Below, piece by piece: positions 14,968 to 23,161 of a DNA stretch of 25,370 nucleotides. The notes beneath the pieces are model-generated. The model saw only the letters and a program-made list of their open reading frames with translations. It did not search any database and had not been told where the DNA came from. The position numbers and the translations under genes are program-made. Position 1 is the stretch's first letter, and the number at the start of each line of letters is the position of its first letter. Source of the DNA: Oscillospiraceae bacterium (GTDB taxonomy: Bacteria; Bacillota; Clostridia; Oscillospirales; Ruminococcaceae); the NCBI GenBank assembly GCA_004556975.1, contig SFFD01000032.1, positions 1-25,370 of the forward strand. The letters are read 5' to 3'.

Positions 14968-15215
14968 AAAATGCTTTTCGTGTTACCACCTTTTTTCGTC
15001 TTTGCGTCACCGCAAGAACCTCTGCAGGTACAATCATACCCTGCCGCTGTAACGGGCGGTCCCGTCGCAGCCTTACCCTTTTTGGGTTCGGTGCGCAACT
15101 CCAAGGCCATCTTCGGCGCGGTCTGTTCGTTTTCCTTTCAGCAACCGGAAAATCTCTGTGACCCCATCACACGCTTACTCTTCTTTTCATCGTCTTTTGC
15201 CGTGTTTGGTTGATG
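14928..15215 (-). ncRNA. T-box riboswitch controlling metQNI, probably methionine-specific
   Basis: In minus-strand RNA, the T-box sequence AAGGTGGTAACACG lies at 14992-14979 and overlaps the competing terminator: 12-bp stem AAGCTTTCGTCC/GGACGAAAGCTT (14935-14967) followed by seven Ts. Upstream, Stem I landmarks appear: GAAGAGTAAGCG, CAGAGA, GGTTGCTGAAAGG, then GAAGATGGCCTTGGAG. An ATG in that specifier region (15110-15108) would match tRNA-Met, as expected for a methionine transporter. The GAT one base earlier (Asp) is the other reading. The T-box bulge UGGU requires a tRNA with A73, which suits tRNA-Met and not tRNA-Asp (G73). Uncharged tRNA would favour read-through. Confidence 0.92.
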
Positions 15216-15221
15216 TGATGA

Positions 15222-15250
15222 ATTATACGCCGTGCCACGGGCTTTGTCAA
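15222..15250 (-). promoter_or_regulatory. Consensus sigma-A promoter of the metQNI operon
   Basis: Perfect TTGACA (15250-15245), exactly 17 bp, perfect TATAAT (15227-15222). Such a strong promoter fits an operon controlled mainly by attenuation at the T-box. Confidence 0.95.
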
Positions 15251-15305
15251 TACCTTTTTTCAAATTTTTTTGCAATTATTCGGCATATTTTTTCATTTTG
15301 CAAAT

Positions 15306-17618
15306 TCAGACGGAATCAAAAAGCTTCATTACCATTACCGTAATGTCGTCGCTGTGCCCGTCGCTGCGGCGTTTTTTTGCGGTGTCCGCAATAGAAGCGG
15401 CAATTTCCTCCGGCGGCTTTTCCGCAAGAGCGCGTATCTCTGACGGAAGCCATTCTTCACCGGAGTCGGTCACCCCGTCCGTCACCATTACCACCATATC
15501 CCCGGCGGAAAGAATGGCGCAGCTTTCTTCATAATCCACTCCGCCAAGTATTCCCGCAGGCACTCCGCTGCTTCCTATTTTTGAAATATGGCCGCGTTTC
15601 ATAATAAAAGAGGGCGCGGCTCCCGCTTTATAAAAATCCGTTTTGCCCGTATAAAGATTCACCGAAACCGCGTCCGCCGTCGCAAGAGACTCCTCCGCCG
15701 ATTTAAGCAGCAGCGCCGAATTTACAAGGCGAATGGCGCTTGCGAACCTAAATCCGGAGCGCACCATTTTTGAAACAAGCCCCACAGCCATCATTGAATC
15801 AAGCGCCGCTTCCGTTCCGCTGCCCATACCGTCGCTTAAAATCATGTGGGCGCAGCTATATTGGTCGATAAAATACTCACCGGTATCTCCGCAGAATTTT
15901 TCTCCCTCCGCATTTACCGACGCTTTACCGAATTTTGCTTCAATAAGCGGCTTTTCACAAAAAACAAGCCGCCTTGCATTTTCTGTATCCCTTTCGCACG
16001 GCTTTGAAAAATCGCACCCGCAAACATCCTCAAGCTCTTCCGTAATTGCGGTTATATCTGCGTTTTTCAGACGTTCCTTTGCCGCAGAAACCTCAAGATT
16101 CACGCATCCGTCGGCTGTATAATAGCAAGTTGAGGCAAAAAGCGGTATGTTCCTTCCCTCAAAAACGTTTTTTACCGCAACAGAAAGCTTTTTATCCGTG
16201 TTTTTTACCGAAGCGACGTCCGCTGCAATATCTCTGAGGAAAATTGCCATTCCGTCAAATTGGTCCGTAACAATTTCGCGGATATTTTTTGCACGGCGTT
16301 CTTCGGAATTCTTCCGCGTGGCATCCTTATATTTTGAGCACAGCGTTTTGTAAAGCTCTCCGCTTTTTGTGCAGCGCAGGGCAAATTCTTCCGAAAGCTT
16401 TGGGTCTTGCGCCTTTTTTGCCGCTTTTCCCATCTCCGAAAAAGCCTCTTTAGTGGTATAAAAATTTTCATCCCAACATTCGCTGCAGCCCGAGCACCGT
16501 GCGCAGACGCACTCTGCCGTAGATTTGAGCACGGTGCTCAAATCTACGCTTTCTGCTTTGTGTGTTGCTTCCGTAACCTTTCGCGTTGTTGAGGCAATTT
16601 CGTTAAGCCCCGCCGCGGCAAAGCCCATTTTTGAAAGAATAAGGTTTTTCACCGTGGCGGAATCTGCCGCGTTTTCTTTTACGTATGAAATTCCGAATAT
16701 ATATTTGCCCGCTTTTTCCGGAATGAGCACGAAAACGGCGGAGGCTATCACCGCTTCGTAAACCGGCGTGAATATCGGGTATCCGTCAGCAACGGCAAGG
16801 CATATTATAAGCTTTACCGCAATATATGCTCCGGCGCAGGGCAGCTTCCCGAAAACGGCAAAAATCCCTGCTATAAGGCCGCCCACGGCATATCCCGACA
16901 GGGTGGAACCAAGCATATCTCCCGAAAGGGCAACGGCAGTTCCCGTTGCAACGCCGGCAACCGCACCGCCGCTTTCTTTTCCGTACCCCGCAGCAATAAG
17001 CACCGCAAGACCCGCAATAATTCCGCCTACGGAAATGTTGTATACTGTTACCGGCGTCAGCGAAGCGGCGGCAATCGCCGCTGTCATTATAATACAGGCG
17101 CGGTCCCCGCCGGAAAGCACCGCAAGGTTTTTCCCGTGCTCAATTGCGAAGCTTGTCCTTTTAAAGAAGTATGCGCTTCCGGCTGCAACGGCCGTTTCCG
17201 CAATGGCTATACCGCTGTTGTATCCCGAAATTAAGGTCATGGAAGCATATCCGAAAGAGGTAAGCCCCGTGCCTGCCGCAGCCATGAGCACGGAAACAAA
17301 GTCTCCTTCCGCGAATCTTTCAAAAACAAGCTTTAAACCGAGCACCACAAGCACGGCCGCGATATATCTTATATTGTTTCCCGTGCTCATGGAAAAAATA
17401 TACCCCATAATCGCGCCAAAAGCCGCGCCGACGGCGTCGCGCCGCCTTGCGGCGGCAACCGCCGCTGCGCCGAAGGGCGCAAGCCCTCCGAACAAAACCG
17501 CATTTGCCGCCGCAAAGCTTATAATTATCCATATGCCCGTGCTCAAAAGTCCCGCAGCGCTTTCTTTTATTTTTCCGGGCTCTATATGGCTTGTTTTCTT
17601 TGTTTTTACTTCCGTCAT
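15306..17618 (-). CDS. spoIIE: Stage II sporulation protein E, PP2C-type serine phosphatase
   Basis: This 770-residue membrane phosphatase dephosphorylates SpoIIAA in the forespore and so releases sigma-F; it also associates with FtsZ at the polar septum. Residues ~20-320 hold about ten transmembrane helices. A Cys-rich linker (CVCARCSGCSECW, ~365-380) matches the C..C...CW pattern common in the family. The C-terminal PP2C domain has SDGMGSGTEA with the metal ligand D596, then TDGVTDSGEEW and a final SDDITVMVMKL. I chose ATG 17618, with AAAGGAG 9 nt upstream, over a TTG two codons earlier that sits too close. The gene is monocistronic and divergent from trpS. It marks the organism as a spore former. 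Confidence 0.96.
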   Translation of the reverse strand: MTEVKTKKTSHIEPGKIKESAAGLLSTGIWIIISFAAANAVLFGGLAPFGAAAVAAARRRDAVGAAFGAIMGYIFSMSTGNNIRYIAAVLVVLGLKLVFERFAEGDFVSVLMAAAGTGLTSFGYASMTLISGYNSGIAIAETAVAAGSAYFFKRTSFAIEHGKNLAVLSGGDRACIIMTAAIAAASLTPVTVYNISVGGIIAGLAVLIAAGYGKESGGAVAGVATGTAVALSGDMLGSTLSGYAVGGLIAGIFAVFGKLPCAGAYIAVKLIICLAVADGYPIFTPVYEAVIASAVFVLIPEKAGKYIFGISYVKENAADSATVKNLILSKMGFAAAGLNEIASTTRKVTEATHKAESVDLSTVLKSTAECVCARCSGCSECWDENFYTTKEAFSEMGKAAKKAQDPKLSEEFALRCTKSGELYKTLCSKYKDATRKNSEERRAKNIREIVTDQFDGMAIFLRDIAADVASVKNTDKKLSVAVKNVFEGRNIPLFASTCYYTADGCVNLEVSAAKERLKNADITAITEELEDVCGCDFSKPCERDTENARRLVFCEKPLIEAKFGKASVNAEGEKFCGDTGEYFIDQYSCAHMILSDGMGSGTEAALDSMMAVGLVSKMVRSGFRFASAIRLVNSALLLKSAEESLATADAVSVNLYTGKTDFYKAGAAPSFIMKRGHISKIGSSGVPAGILGGVDYEESCAILSAGDMVVMVTDGVTDSGEEWLPSEIRALAEKPPEEIAASIADTAKKRRSDGHSDDITVMVMKLFDSV
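16518..16548. repeat. 31-bp perfect palindrome inside spoIIE
   Basis: Arms CGTAGATTTGAGCAC and GTGCTCAAATCTACG are separated by a single G. It lies in the linker region of spoIIE, encoding VDLSTVLKST next to the Cys-rich motif. The centre contains two copies of the heptamer TGAGCAC, head to head. Confidence 0.95.
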
Positions 17619-17661
17619 TTTCAAAAACTCCTTTTAACCGATATTTTCCCTCTTGAAATGA

Positions 17662-17695
17662 AGTATAAATCCTGATATATGGCAAATTATGTCAA
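17662..17695 (-). promoter_or_regulatory. Candidate Spo0A-dependent long-spacer promoter of spoIIE
   Basis: On the minus strand TTGACA (17695-17690) and TATACT (17667-17662) are 22 bp apart. B. subtilis spoIIE and spoIIG promoters have unusual 21-22 bp spacers and need Spo0A~P. On the plus strand the -35 overlaps TATGTCAAA, an 8/9 match to the 0A box TTTGTCRAA. Confidence 0.6.
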
Positions 17696-17718
17696 AAACA
17701 CAATAGCAAAGCTTTACC

Positions 17719-17747
17719 TTGCAAAACAAATTGTAATATGATATATT
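17719..17747 (+). promoter_or_regulatory. Sigma-A promoter of trpS
   Basis: TTGCAA (17719-17724), 17-bp spacer, TATATT (17742-17747). The leader is about 60 nt, with no room for a T-box. Confidence 0.7.
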
Positions 17748-17813
17748 ATACTTGTATTATTATAGACAAAAGCGGTTTTACCGCATAGCCTTACATTTCG
17801 GAGGAAACTACCT

Positions 17814-18851
17814 ATGGAAAATACAGAAAATAAAGAGCAGCTTCAAACAAGCGAACGCAAAAAGCGCATATTCAGCGGAATTCAGCCCACCGGAGTTTTT
17901 ACTCTCGGCAACTACCTCGGCGCGGTTAAAAACTGGAGCAAGCTTCAGGATGAATACGACTGCATTTATTCCATTGTAAATATGCATGCAATTACTTTAA
18001 GGCAGGACCCTGCGGAGCTTCGCCGCCGCACAATCGAGTCATATGCCCTTGCAATGGCATGCGGAATTGACCCTGACAAAAGCATTCTTTTCATCCAAAG
18101 CCATGTTCCCGCCCATGCGGAGGCAAACTGGGTTCTGGGCTGCACCACTCAATTCGGCGAGCTTTCCCGCATGACCCAGTTCAAAGACAAATCCGCTAAA
18201 CACGCGGACAACATAAACGCAGGTCTTTTCACCTACCCCGTGCTTATGGCCGGCGATATTCTGCTCTATCAGGCGGATGTCGTCCCCGTGGGCATTGACC
18301 AAAAACAGCACCTTGAGCTTGCCCGCAACATTGCGGAGCGTTTCAACGGACTTTACGGCAAAACCTTCACCGTTCCCGAGCCCTATATTCCTTCCGCGCA
18401 GGGCGGTGCAAAAATCATGAGCCTTACCGACCCCACCAAAAAAATGAGCAAATCCGACGAAAACCCCCGCTCCTGCGTGCTTATTCTGGACGAACCCAAT
18501 GTGATTATCAAAAAATTCAAATCCGCCATTACGGATTCCGAATCCGAAGTTTGCTACCGCGAGGGCAAGGACGGAATAAACAATCTTATGACCATATATT
18601 CCGCCGTTACCGGCTTCTCTTTTGAATCCATAGAGCGCGAATTTGCAGGCAAGGGCTACGGCGACTTCAAGCTTGCCGTAGGCGAAGCGGTTGCGGAGCA
18701 TCTTGCTCCCGTGCGCGAAAACTATGCAAGATATATTGCCGATAAAGGCTATTTGGAAGAGTGCTATAAGCGCGGCGCAGAACGGGCGGAACGCATTGCC
18801 AACCGCACTCTTGAAAAAATGTACAAGAAAGTCGGCTTTGTAGCAAGATAA
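17814..18851 (+). CDS. trpS: Tryptophanyl-tRNA synthetase
   Basis: This 345-residue class I synthetase charges tRNA-Trp. SGIQPTGVFTLGNYLGA (21-37) holds the HIGH-equivalent TLGN, and KMSKS is at 210-214 in PTKKMSKSDENP. The DILLYQADVVPVGIDQKQHLEL stretch (~148-169) is the tryptophan-pocket signature. A short polar N-terminal extension of ~17 residues precedes the catalytic domain. The start has GGAGG 9 nt upstream. The gene heads a plus-strand group with ymdB 29 nt downstream. Confidence 0.97.
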   Translation: MENTENKEQLQTSERKKRIFSGIQPTGVFTLGNYLGAVKNWSKLQDEYDCIYSIVNMHAITLRQDPAELRRRTIESYALAMACGIDPDKSILFIQSHVPAHAEANWVLGCTTQFGELSRMTQFKDKSAKHADNINAGLFTYPVLMAGDILLYQADVVPVGIDQKQHLELARNIAERFNGLYGKTFTVPEPYIPSAQGGAKIMSLTDPTKKMSKSDENPRSCVLILDEPNVIIKKFKSAITDSESEVCYREGKDGINNLMTIYSAVTGFSFESIEREFAGKGYGDFKLAVGEAVAEHLAPVRENYARYIADKGYLEECYKRGAERAERIANRTLEKMYKKVGFVAR

Positions 18852-18880
18852 GTTACGTTTTACAAAAAAGGAGTTGCTTT

Positions 18881-19651
18881 ATGCGCATTTTGTGTATAGG
18901 CGACGTCGTCGGAAGCGCCGGCGTTACCGCCTTTGGCAAAAAAATGCCGGAATTTAGGCAGAAATACAGCCCCGATATTGTTATAGTCAACGGCGAAAAC
19001 GCCGGCGACGGCGGCAGTATTACTGCCGCAAACTGCGGCGCGCTTTTTATGCTTGGGGCGGACGTTATAACCGGCGGCAACCATTCGCTTTACAGCCGGG
19101 ATATGGCGGAAATCTATGAGCGGGAGGACGGCGCTCTGCGCCCGGCAAACCTGCACCCGAATGCTCCCGGCAGCGGCGTTTTTGTCTACGAACGCGGCAA
19201 ATACCGCTGCGCCGTGGTAAGCCTTATCGGCGACGTATTTCTTGACCTTGCCTTTGAAAGTCCGTTTCTTGCCGCAGACAGAATATTAAAGGAAACGGAC
19301 TGCAAAAACATTGTGGTTGACATTCACGGCGAAGCCACCAGTGAAAAAATCGCCCTGGGCAAATACCTTGACGGGCGTGTTTCTGTTGTTTTCGGCACTC
19401 ATACCCATGTGCCCACCGCAGATGAGGAAATTCTTCCCGGCAAAACGGCATATATCACCGATATAGGCATGTGCGGCCCTTCCGATTCCGTGCTCGGAGT
19501 TAAGACAGAGCTTTCCACAAGTTTTATGATAACTCATCTTCGCACCGGAATGGAAATTGCAAAGGGCCCGTGTAAAGTGCAGGGCATATTTGTTGAAACA
19601 GACGATGCTTCCGGAAAAGCTCTTTCAATAGAGCGCTTTGACTTTAGATAA
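18881..19651 (+). CDS. ymdB: YmdB-family metallophosphoesterase (2',3'-cyclic nucleotide phosphodiesterase type)
   Basis: This 256-residue cytosolic enzyme belongs to the YmdB family; Bacillus YmdB hydrolyses 2',3'-cAMP and influences the choice between motility and biofilm. The expected metal ligands are all present: D8 (GDVVG), E39-N40 (NGENAG), N67-H68 (GGNHS), H149 (DIHGEATSEK), and H174/H176 (FGTHTHVPTAD). The usual GNHxWD is GNHSLYSRD here, a mild departure. It starts at ATG 18881 with AAAAGGAG 8 nt upstream and probably shares the trpS transcript. The stop is 13 nt before the lipoprotein gene. Confidence 0.92.
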   Translation: MRILCIGDVVGSAGVTAFGKKMPEFRQKYSPDIVIVNGENAGDGGSITAANCGALFMLGADVITGGNHSLYSRDMAEIYEREDGALRPANLHPNAPGSGVFVYERGKYRCAVVSLIGDVFLDLAFESPFLAADRILKETDCKNIVVDIHGEATSEKIALGKYLDGRVSVVFGTHTHVPTADEEILPGKTAYITDIGMCGPSDSVLGVKTELSTSFMITHLRTGMEIAKGPCKVQGIFVETDDASGKALSIERFDFR

Positions 19652-19664
19652 CGGAGTTTTCCCT

Positions 19665-21191
19665 ATGAAATTTTTAAAACTTATTTCTGCCGCCCTTGTT
19701 TTTCTGATTGTTTTCGGCGGCTGCAATAAGGCGCAGGAGGATGAGCTTCCGCCCGGTTTTGACAATAATTCCGGCAAGGAAGATTCGGCTGCGGAAGAAA
19801 CGCCGTATATCCTGCGCATTCCCTATGACTATGATGAAGGGCTTTCGCCGTACGCCGCAAAAAGCCGTACAAACCGCTTTATCTGTGGGCTTATTTACCG
19901 TTCCATGATAAAGCTTAACAGCGATTACAGCTATGAGCTTGACCTTCTTTCCGATATAGGTACGGAAGACAATATAACATGGTATCTTTATGTTGACGGC
20001 TCGCTTTCCTTTCCTGACGGAACTGAATTTACCGCATATGACCTTCGCTATTCGATTCAGCAGGCTATGGCAGAAGGAAGCTATTATGCTTCCTCCCTTG
20101 CCGTAATAAGCTCCGTCGGCGTCGTTAACGCCTCCTGCTGCAAGGTCATCTTAAAATATGCCGACAGATATTTCCCCAATCTGCTCACCTTTCCGGTTAT
20201 TTCCTATGAAACGGCTAACCGCCCGCTTTATTTTCCCGGGCGCTACTCCCTCTCTCAGGACAAGTCCTCGCTTGTATGCTCCGGCGATTCCGCCGTTCAG
20301 ACCATAGAACTTGTTTCCGCCACAGACCAGGCGCTGCTTCCCTATGAAATGCGTACCGGAAGATATGACTGCATATATTGGCGCAGCCCGACGGAACTTG
20401 GCAGCTCCTCCACCGGCGGCATTTCGGGTCTGCAGTCCAACAGAATGGTTTACCTTGGGCTTAACGGAAGTTCAGCATACACATATTATTCGGATTTCCG
20501 CAAGGCCGTTGCCGCGGCTGTCGATTATTCCGAAATAACCGACGATGTATACAAAAATTTTGCCGCTGCGCCCAGAAATATATTTAACCCCGATTTTTAT
20601 GAAATGCAGTATGTTTCGCGCAAAAGTCTTGACCTTATGTCGTCAAATCTTTTGCTTGACGACCTCGGTTTTACCAAAAAAGACAGCGACGGTTTTCGTC
20701 TTAACAGCCGCGGCCGCAGAATAAGCCTTAAACTTGTTGTGTGCAGCGAAAGTGAAACCAAGGTTGCCGTCGCAAACGCCGTCGCCAAAATGCTTGGCGA
20801 AGTGGGAATTGAAGTGAATGTCCACTCTCTTTCCTTTTCAGCTTATATGGTTGCGCTGCAAAATTACGACTATGATATGTATGTTGCCGAGGTTGAAATA
20901 GGCGCGGATATGGATATTTCAAAGCTGATCACTCCTTCTGAATACCGGCTTGACGGAATGGAATATGCCGGCTATGGAATCTCAAACAGCGAAAATCTTT
21001 ACCTGACGTGGCTTAACTTTATGTCCGGTACGGCAACCCCATCGGAATTCAGCGCGGCCTTTGCCGAAGTTATGCCCTATGTTCCGCTTTGCTATACAAA
21101 AAGCTGTGTCGTGTTTTCAAGGGATCTTCCCTTTTCTTTCAGCGGAACCGATTTTGATATGTTTTACGGCATTGAAAACTGGCAAAAGTAA
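19665..21191 (+). CDS. Family 5 extracellular solute-binding lipoprotein (OppA/DppA-like), orphan
   Basis: This 508-residue protein starts with a lipoprotein signal peptide (MKFLKLISAALVFLIVFGGC, Cys20; lipobox slightly off consensus) and a 30-residue acidic linker. LRIPYDYDEGLSPYAAKS, LYVDGSLSFPDGTEFTAYDLRYSIQQA and DFRKAVAAAVDYSEI are hallmarks of the SBP_bac_5 family, which binds peptides, nickel or sugars for ABC importers. No permease or ATPase is nearby, so its transporter is elsewhere or it has a sensing role. ATG 19665 is chosen over an in-frame upstream ATG because it has CGGAG 8 nt before it and begins the signal peptide. It is probably co-transcribed with ymdB (13-nt gap). No convincing terminator follows. 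Confidence 0.85.
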   Translation: MKFLKLISAALVFLIVFGGCNKAQEDELPPGFDNNSGKEDSAAEETPYILRIPYDYDEGLSPYAAKSRTNRFICGLIYRSMIKLNSDYSYELDLLSDIGTEDNITWYLYVDGSLSFPDGTEFTAYDLRYSIQQAMAEGSYYASSLAVISSVGVVNASCCKVILKYADRYFPNLLTFPVISYETANRPLYFPGRYSLSQDKSSLVCSGDSAVQTIELVSATDQALLPYEMRTGRYDCIYWRSPTELGSSSTGGISGLQSNRMVYLGLNGSSAYTYYSDFRKAVAAAVDYSEITDDVYKNFAAAPRNIFNPDFYEMQYVSRKSLDLMSSNLLLDDLGFTKKDSDGFRLNSRGRRISLKLVVCSESETKVAVANAVAKMLGEVGIEVNVHSLSFSAYMVALQNYDYDMYVAEVEIGADMDISKLITPSEYRLDGMEYAGYGISNSENLYLTWLNFMSGTATPSEFSAAFAEVMPYVPLCYTKSCVVFSRDLPFSFSGTDFDMFYGIENWQK

Positions 21192-21262
21192 TAAATGTGC
21201 TTTTTTATTTCTGAAATTTTAAAATATTTTTTATTTTTTAGCGTATTTTTCGTCTTTTTGCT

Positions 21263-21291
21263 TTTACATACTGTGTGAGGTATGCTATAAT
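21263..21291 (+). promoter_or_regulatory. Extended -10 sigma-A promoter of fakA
   Basis: TTTACA (21263-21268), 17-bp spacer, TATAAT (21286-21291) preceded by TGC (extended -10). The leader is about 60 nt. Confidence 0.8.
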
Positions 21292-21357
21292 GTAGTGTAT
21301 TTTCGGATATATAATTGTTAATATTTATATGACAGACAAAATAAGGAGTTGAGATTT

Positions 21358-22998
21358 TTGATAAACGGAAAACAGCTTCGGGATGCGTTCATTTCAGGGT
21401 CCAACAATCTCTTTAACAAAAAGAGTGAGGTGGACGCGCTTAACGTATTCCCTGTTCCCGACGGCGACACCGGCACAAATATGTCAATGACAATCGGCAA
21501 CGGTGCAAAAGCCTTGGCCGAACTTCCCGATGACGTTACGGTCGGAGAAGTAAGCAAGGTCGCCGCAGGCGCCTTCCTTCGCGGTGCAAGAGGTAACTCC
21601 GGCGTTATTCTTTCCCTTCTTTTCCGCGGTTTTTCCAAAGGGCTTAAGGGAAAAGAAACCGCCACCGGCGCAGATATTGCCGAAGCAATCACCATAGGTG
21701 TTGAGGCTGCTTATAAAGCGGTTATGAAGCCTACCGAGGGAACAATTCTTACCGTTTCCCGCTGTGCTGCAGAAAAAGCAACGGAAATTGCGAAATATGA
21801 CGATTCCGTTACCGCTGTTTTCTACGGAATGTATATTCAGGGCAAAAAGACTCTTGAACAGACCCCTGAAATGCTGCCCATCCTTAAAAAGAGCGGCGTT
21901 GTCGACGCCGGCGGCCAGGGTCTTGTCTATATTATGGAAGGCATGTGGAATCTTATTGCAGAGGGCACTATTATTCAGCTCAAATCTTCTTCCGAAGAAT
22001 CCGCTTCCCCCGATGAATCCTGCAAAAACGAGCTTAAATATACCTATTGCGTCGAAGCTGTTGCAGAGCGCCGCAACGCCAAAGAAACAGACAGCTTCTG
22101 CCGCTGGCTCGGTTCTGTGGGCGACGTCGTTCTTTTCGGCGCAGACACAGCTAATGTCAAATTCCACATTCATACAAACGAACCCGGAAAGGTTATTACC
22201 GAAGCTCTTACTTTCGGTGCGCTTACTACAATAAAAGTGGAAAATATGAATATCGGCCATACCTCACTTCTCGGTGAAGAAAAGCAGGAAGATAAGGCCC
22301 CGGCTTCTCCCTTTCCCTACGCAAATGTAAACCCGGATACCGAATACGGCTTTGTTTCCGTCTGCGCCGGCAAAGGTCTTACGGATGTTTTTCTTGACCT
22401 CGGCTGCGACAATATTGTTTCCGGCGGTCAGACCATGAATCCCTCCACAGAAGACATTCTTGCCGCTGTTCAGGCAACTCCCGCAAAGAACGTTTTCGTT
22501 CTTCCCAACAACAAAAACATTGTGATGGCCGCCCAGCAGGCGGCGGAAATAGCCGACAGAAATGTCATTGTTATTCCAAGCCGCACAGTACCCCAGGGCA
22601 TTTCCGCAATGCTTGCCTATGACCCCGACTCTGACGTTGAATCCAACACCGAAGCAATGAACGATGCGCTTTCCTCCGTTGCCACGGGTCAGGTTACCTT
22701 TGCCGCGCGCGATTCCGACTTTGACGGTCACAAAATAAAAGAAGGCGAGCTTCTTGCCATGAAAGAGGGCAAGATGATATATACCGGCAAGGATATGGAC
22801 GTTATCTGCGGGCGCCTTGCAAAGGCTCTTGCAACAAAAGACACAAGTATGGTAACCGTCTATTACGGCGAGGATATTTCCGCCGAGCAGGCCGAAGAAA
22901 TCCGCAAGGTTATTGAAAGCAAGCTGCCCTCCACCATTGAGGTTGCCACCGTTTACGGCGGCCAGCCGGTCTATTATTTCATCATAAGTGCGGAATAA
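21358..22998 (+). CDS. fakA: DAK2-domain fatty acid kinase catalytic subunit (FakA/YloV family)
   Basis: This 546-residue protein phosphorylates fatty acids held by a FakB (DegV-family) carrier so that they enter phospholipid synthesis, and affects virulence or signalling in some Firmicutes. The N-terminal DAK2 domain (1-~200) has MINGKQLRDAFISGSNNL, the metal/ATP loop FPVPDGDTGTNMS (31-43) and GARGNSGVILS. KKSGVVDAGGQGLVYI ends that domain. The middle domain has VKFHIHTNEPGKVI, and the C-terminal domain has VLPNNKNIVMAAQQAAE. I chose TTG 21358 because AAGGAG is 9 nt upstream and the family starts MINGK. No fakB is in the window. In many Firmicutes the gene sits near asp23; here it does not. 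Confidence 0.93.
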   Translation: MINGKQLRDAFISGSNNLFNKKSEVDALNVFPVPDGDTGTNMSMTIGNGAKALAELPDDVTVGEVSKVAAGAFLRGARGNSGVILSLLFRGFSKGLKGKETATGADIAEAITIGVEAAYKAVMKPTEGTILTVSRCAAEKATEIAKYDDSVTAVFYGMYIQGKKTLEQTPEMLPILKKSGVVDAGGQGLVYIMEGMWNLIAEGTIIQLKSSSEESASPDESCKNELKYTYCVEAVAERRNAKETDSFCRWLGSVGDVVLFGADTANVKFHIHTNEPGKVITEALTFGALTTIKVENMNIGHTSLLGEEKQEDKAPASPFPYANVNPDTEYGFVSVCAGKGLTDVFLDLGCDNIVSGGQTMNPSTEDILAAVQATPAKNVFVLPNNKNIVMAAQQAAEIADRNVIVIPSRTVPQGISAMLAYDPDSDVESNTEAMNDALSSVATGQVTFAARDSDFDGHKIKEGELLAMKEGKMIYTGKDMDVICGRLAKALATKDTSMVTVYYGEDISAEQAEEIRKVIESKLPSTIEVATVYGGQPVYYFIISAE

Positions 22999-23068
22999 TC
23001 TGATAAAATCGAAAGGGGTGCCTCCGGGTTAATTATTCCGGAATCTCCATAAGACAAAACATAAAATT

Positions 23069-23101
23069 ACGGCAAGCAACATTCGGTGCTTGCCGGTTTT
23101 A
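23069..23101 (+). terminator. Intrinsic terminator after fakA
   Basis: Stem CGGCAAGCA/TGCTTGCCG, 8-nt loop, followed by GTTTTATATA, about 70 nt after the stop. Confidence 0.82.
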
Positions 23102-23161
23102 TATACTTTATATTAATAATACAGTCTGTTTAAACAAAAGAAAAAACGAGGAATTAAAAAA

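Noticed and set aside
16768..17637. 289-residue plus-strand frame opposite spoIIE
   Set aside because: It is antisense to the membrane domain of spoIIE. Its Ala/Pro/Ile-rich composition is that expected from the reverse of GC-rich hydrophobic codons.
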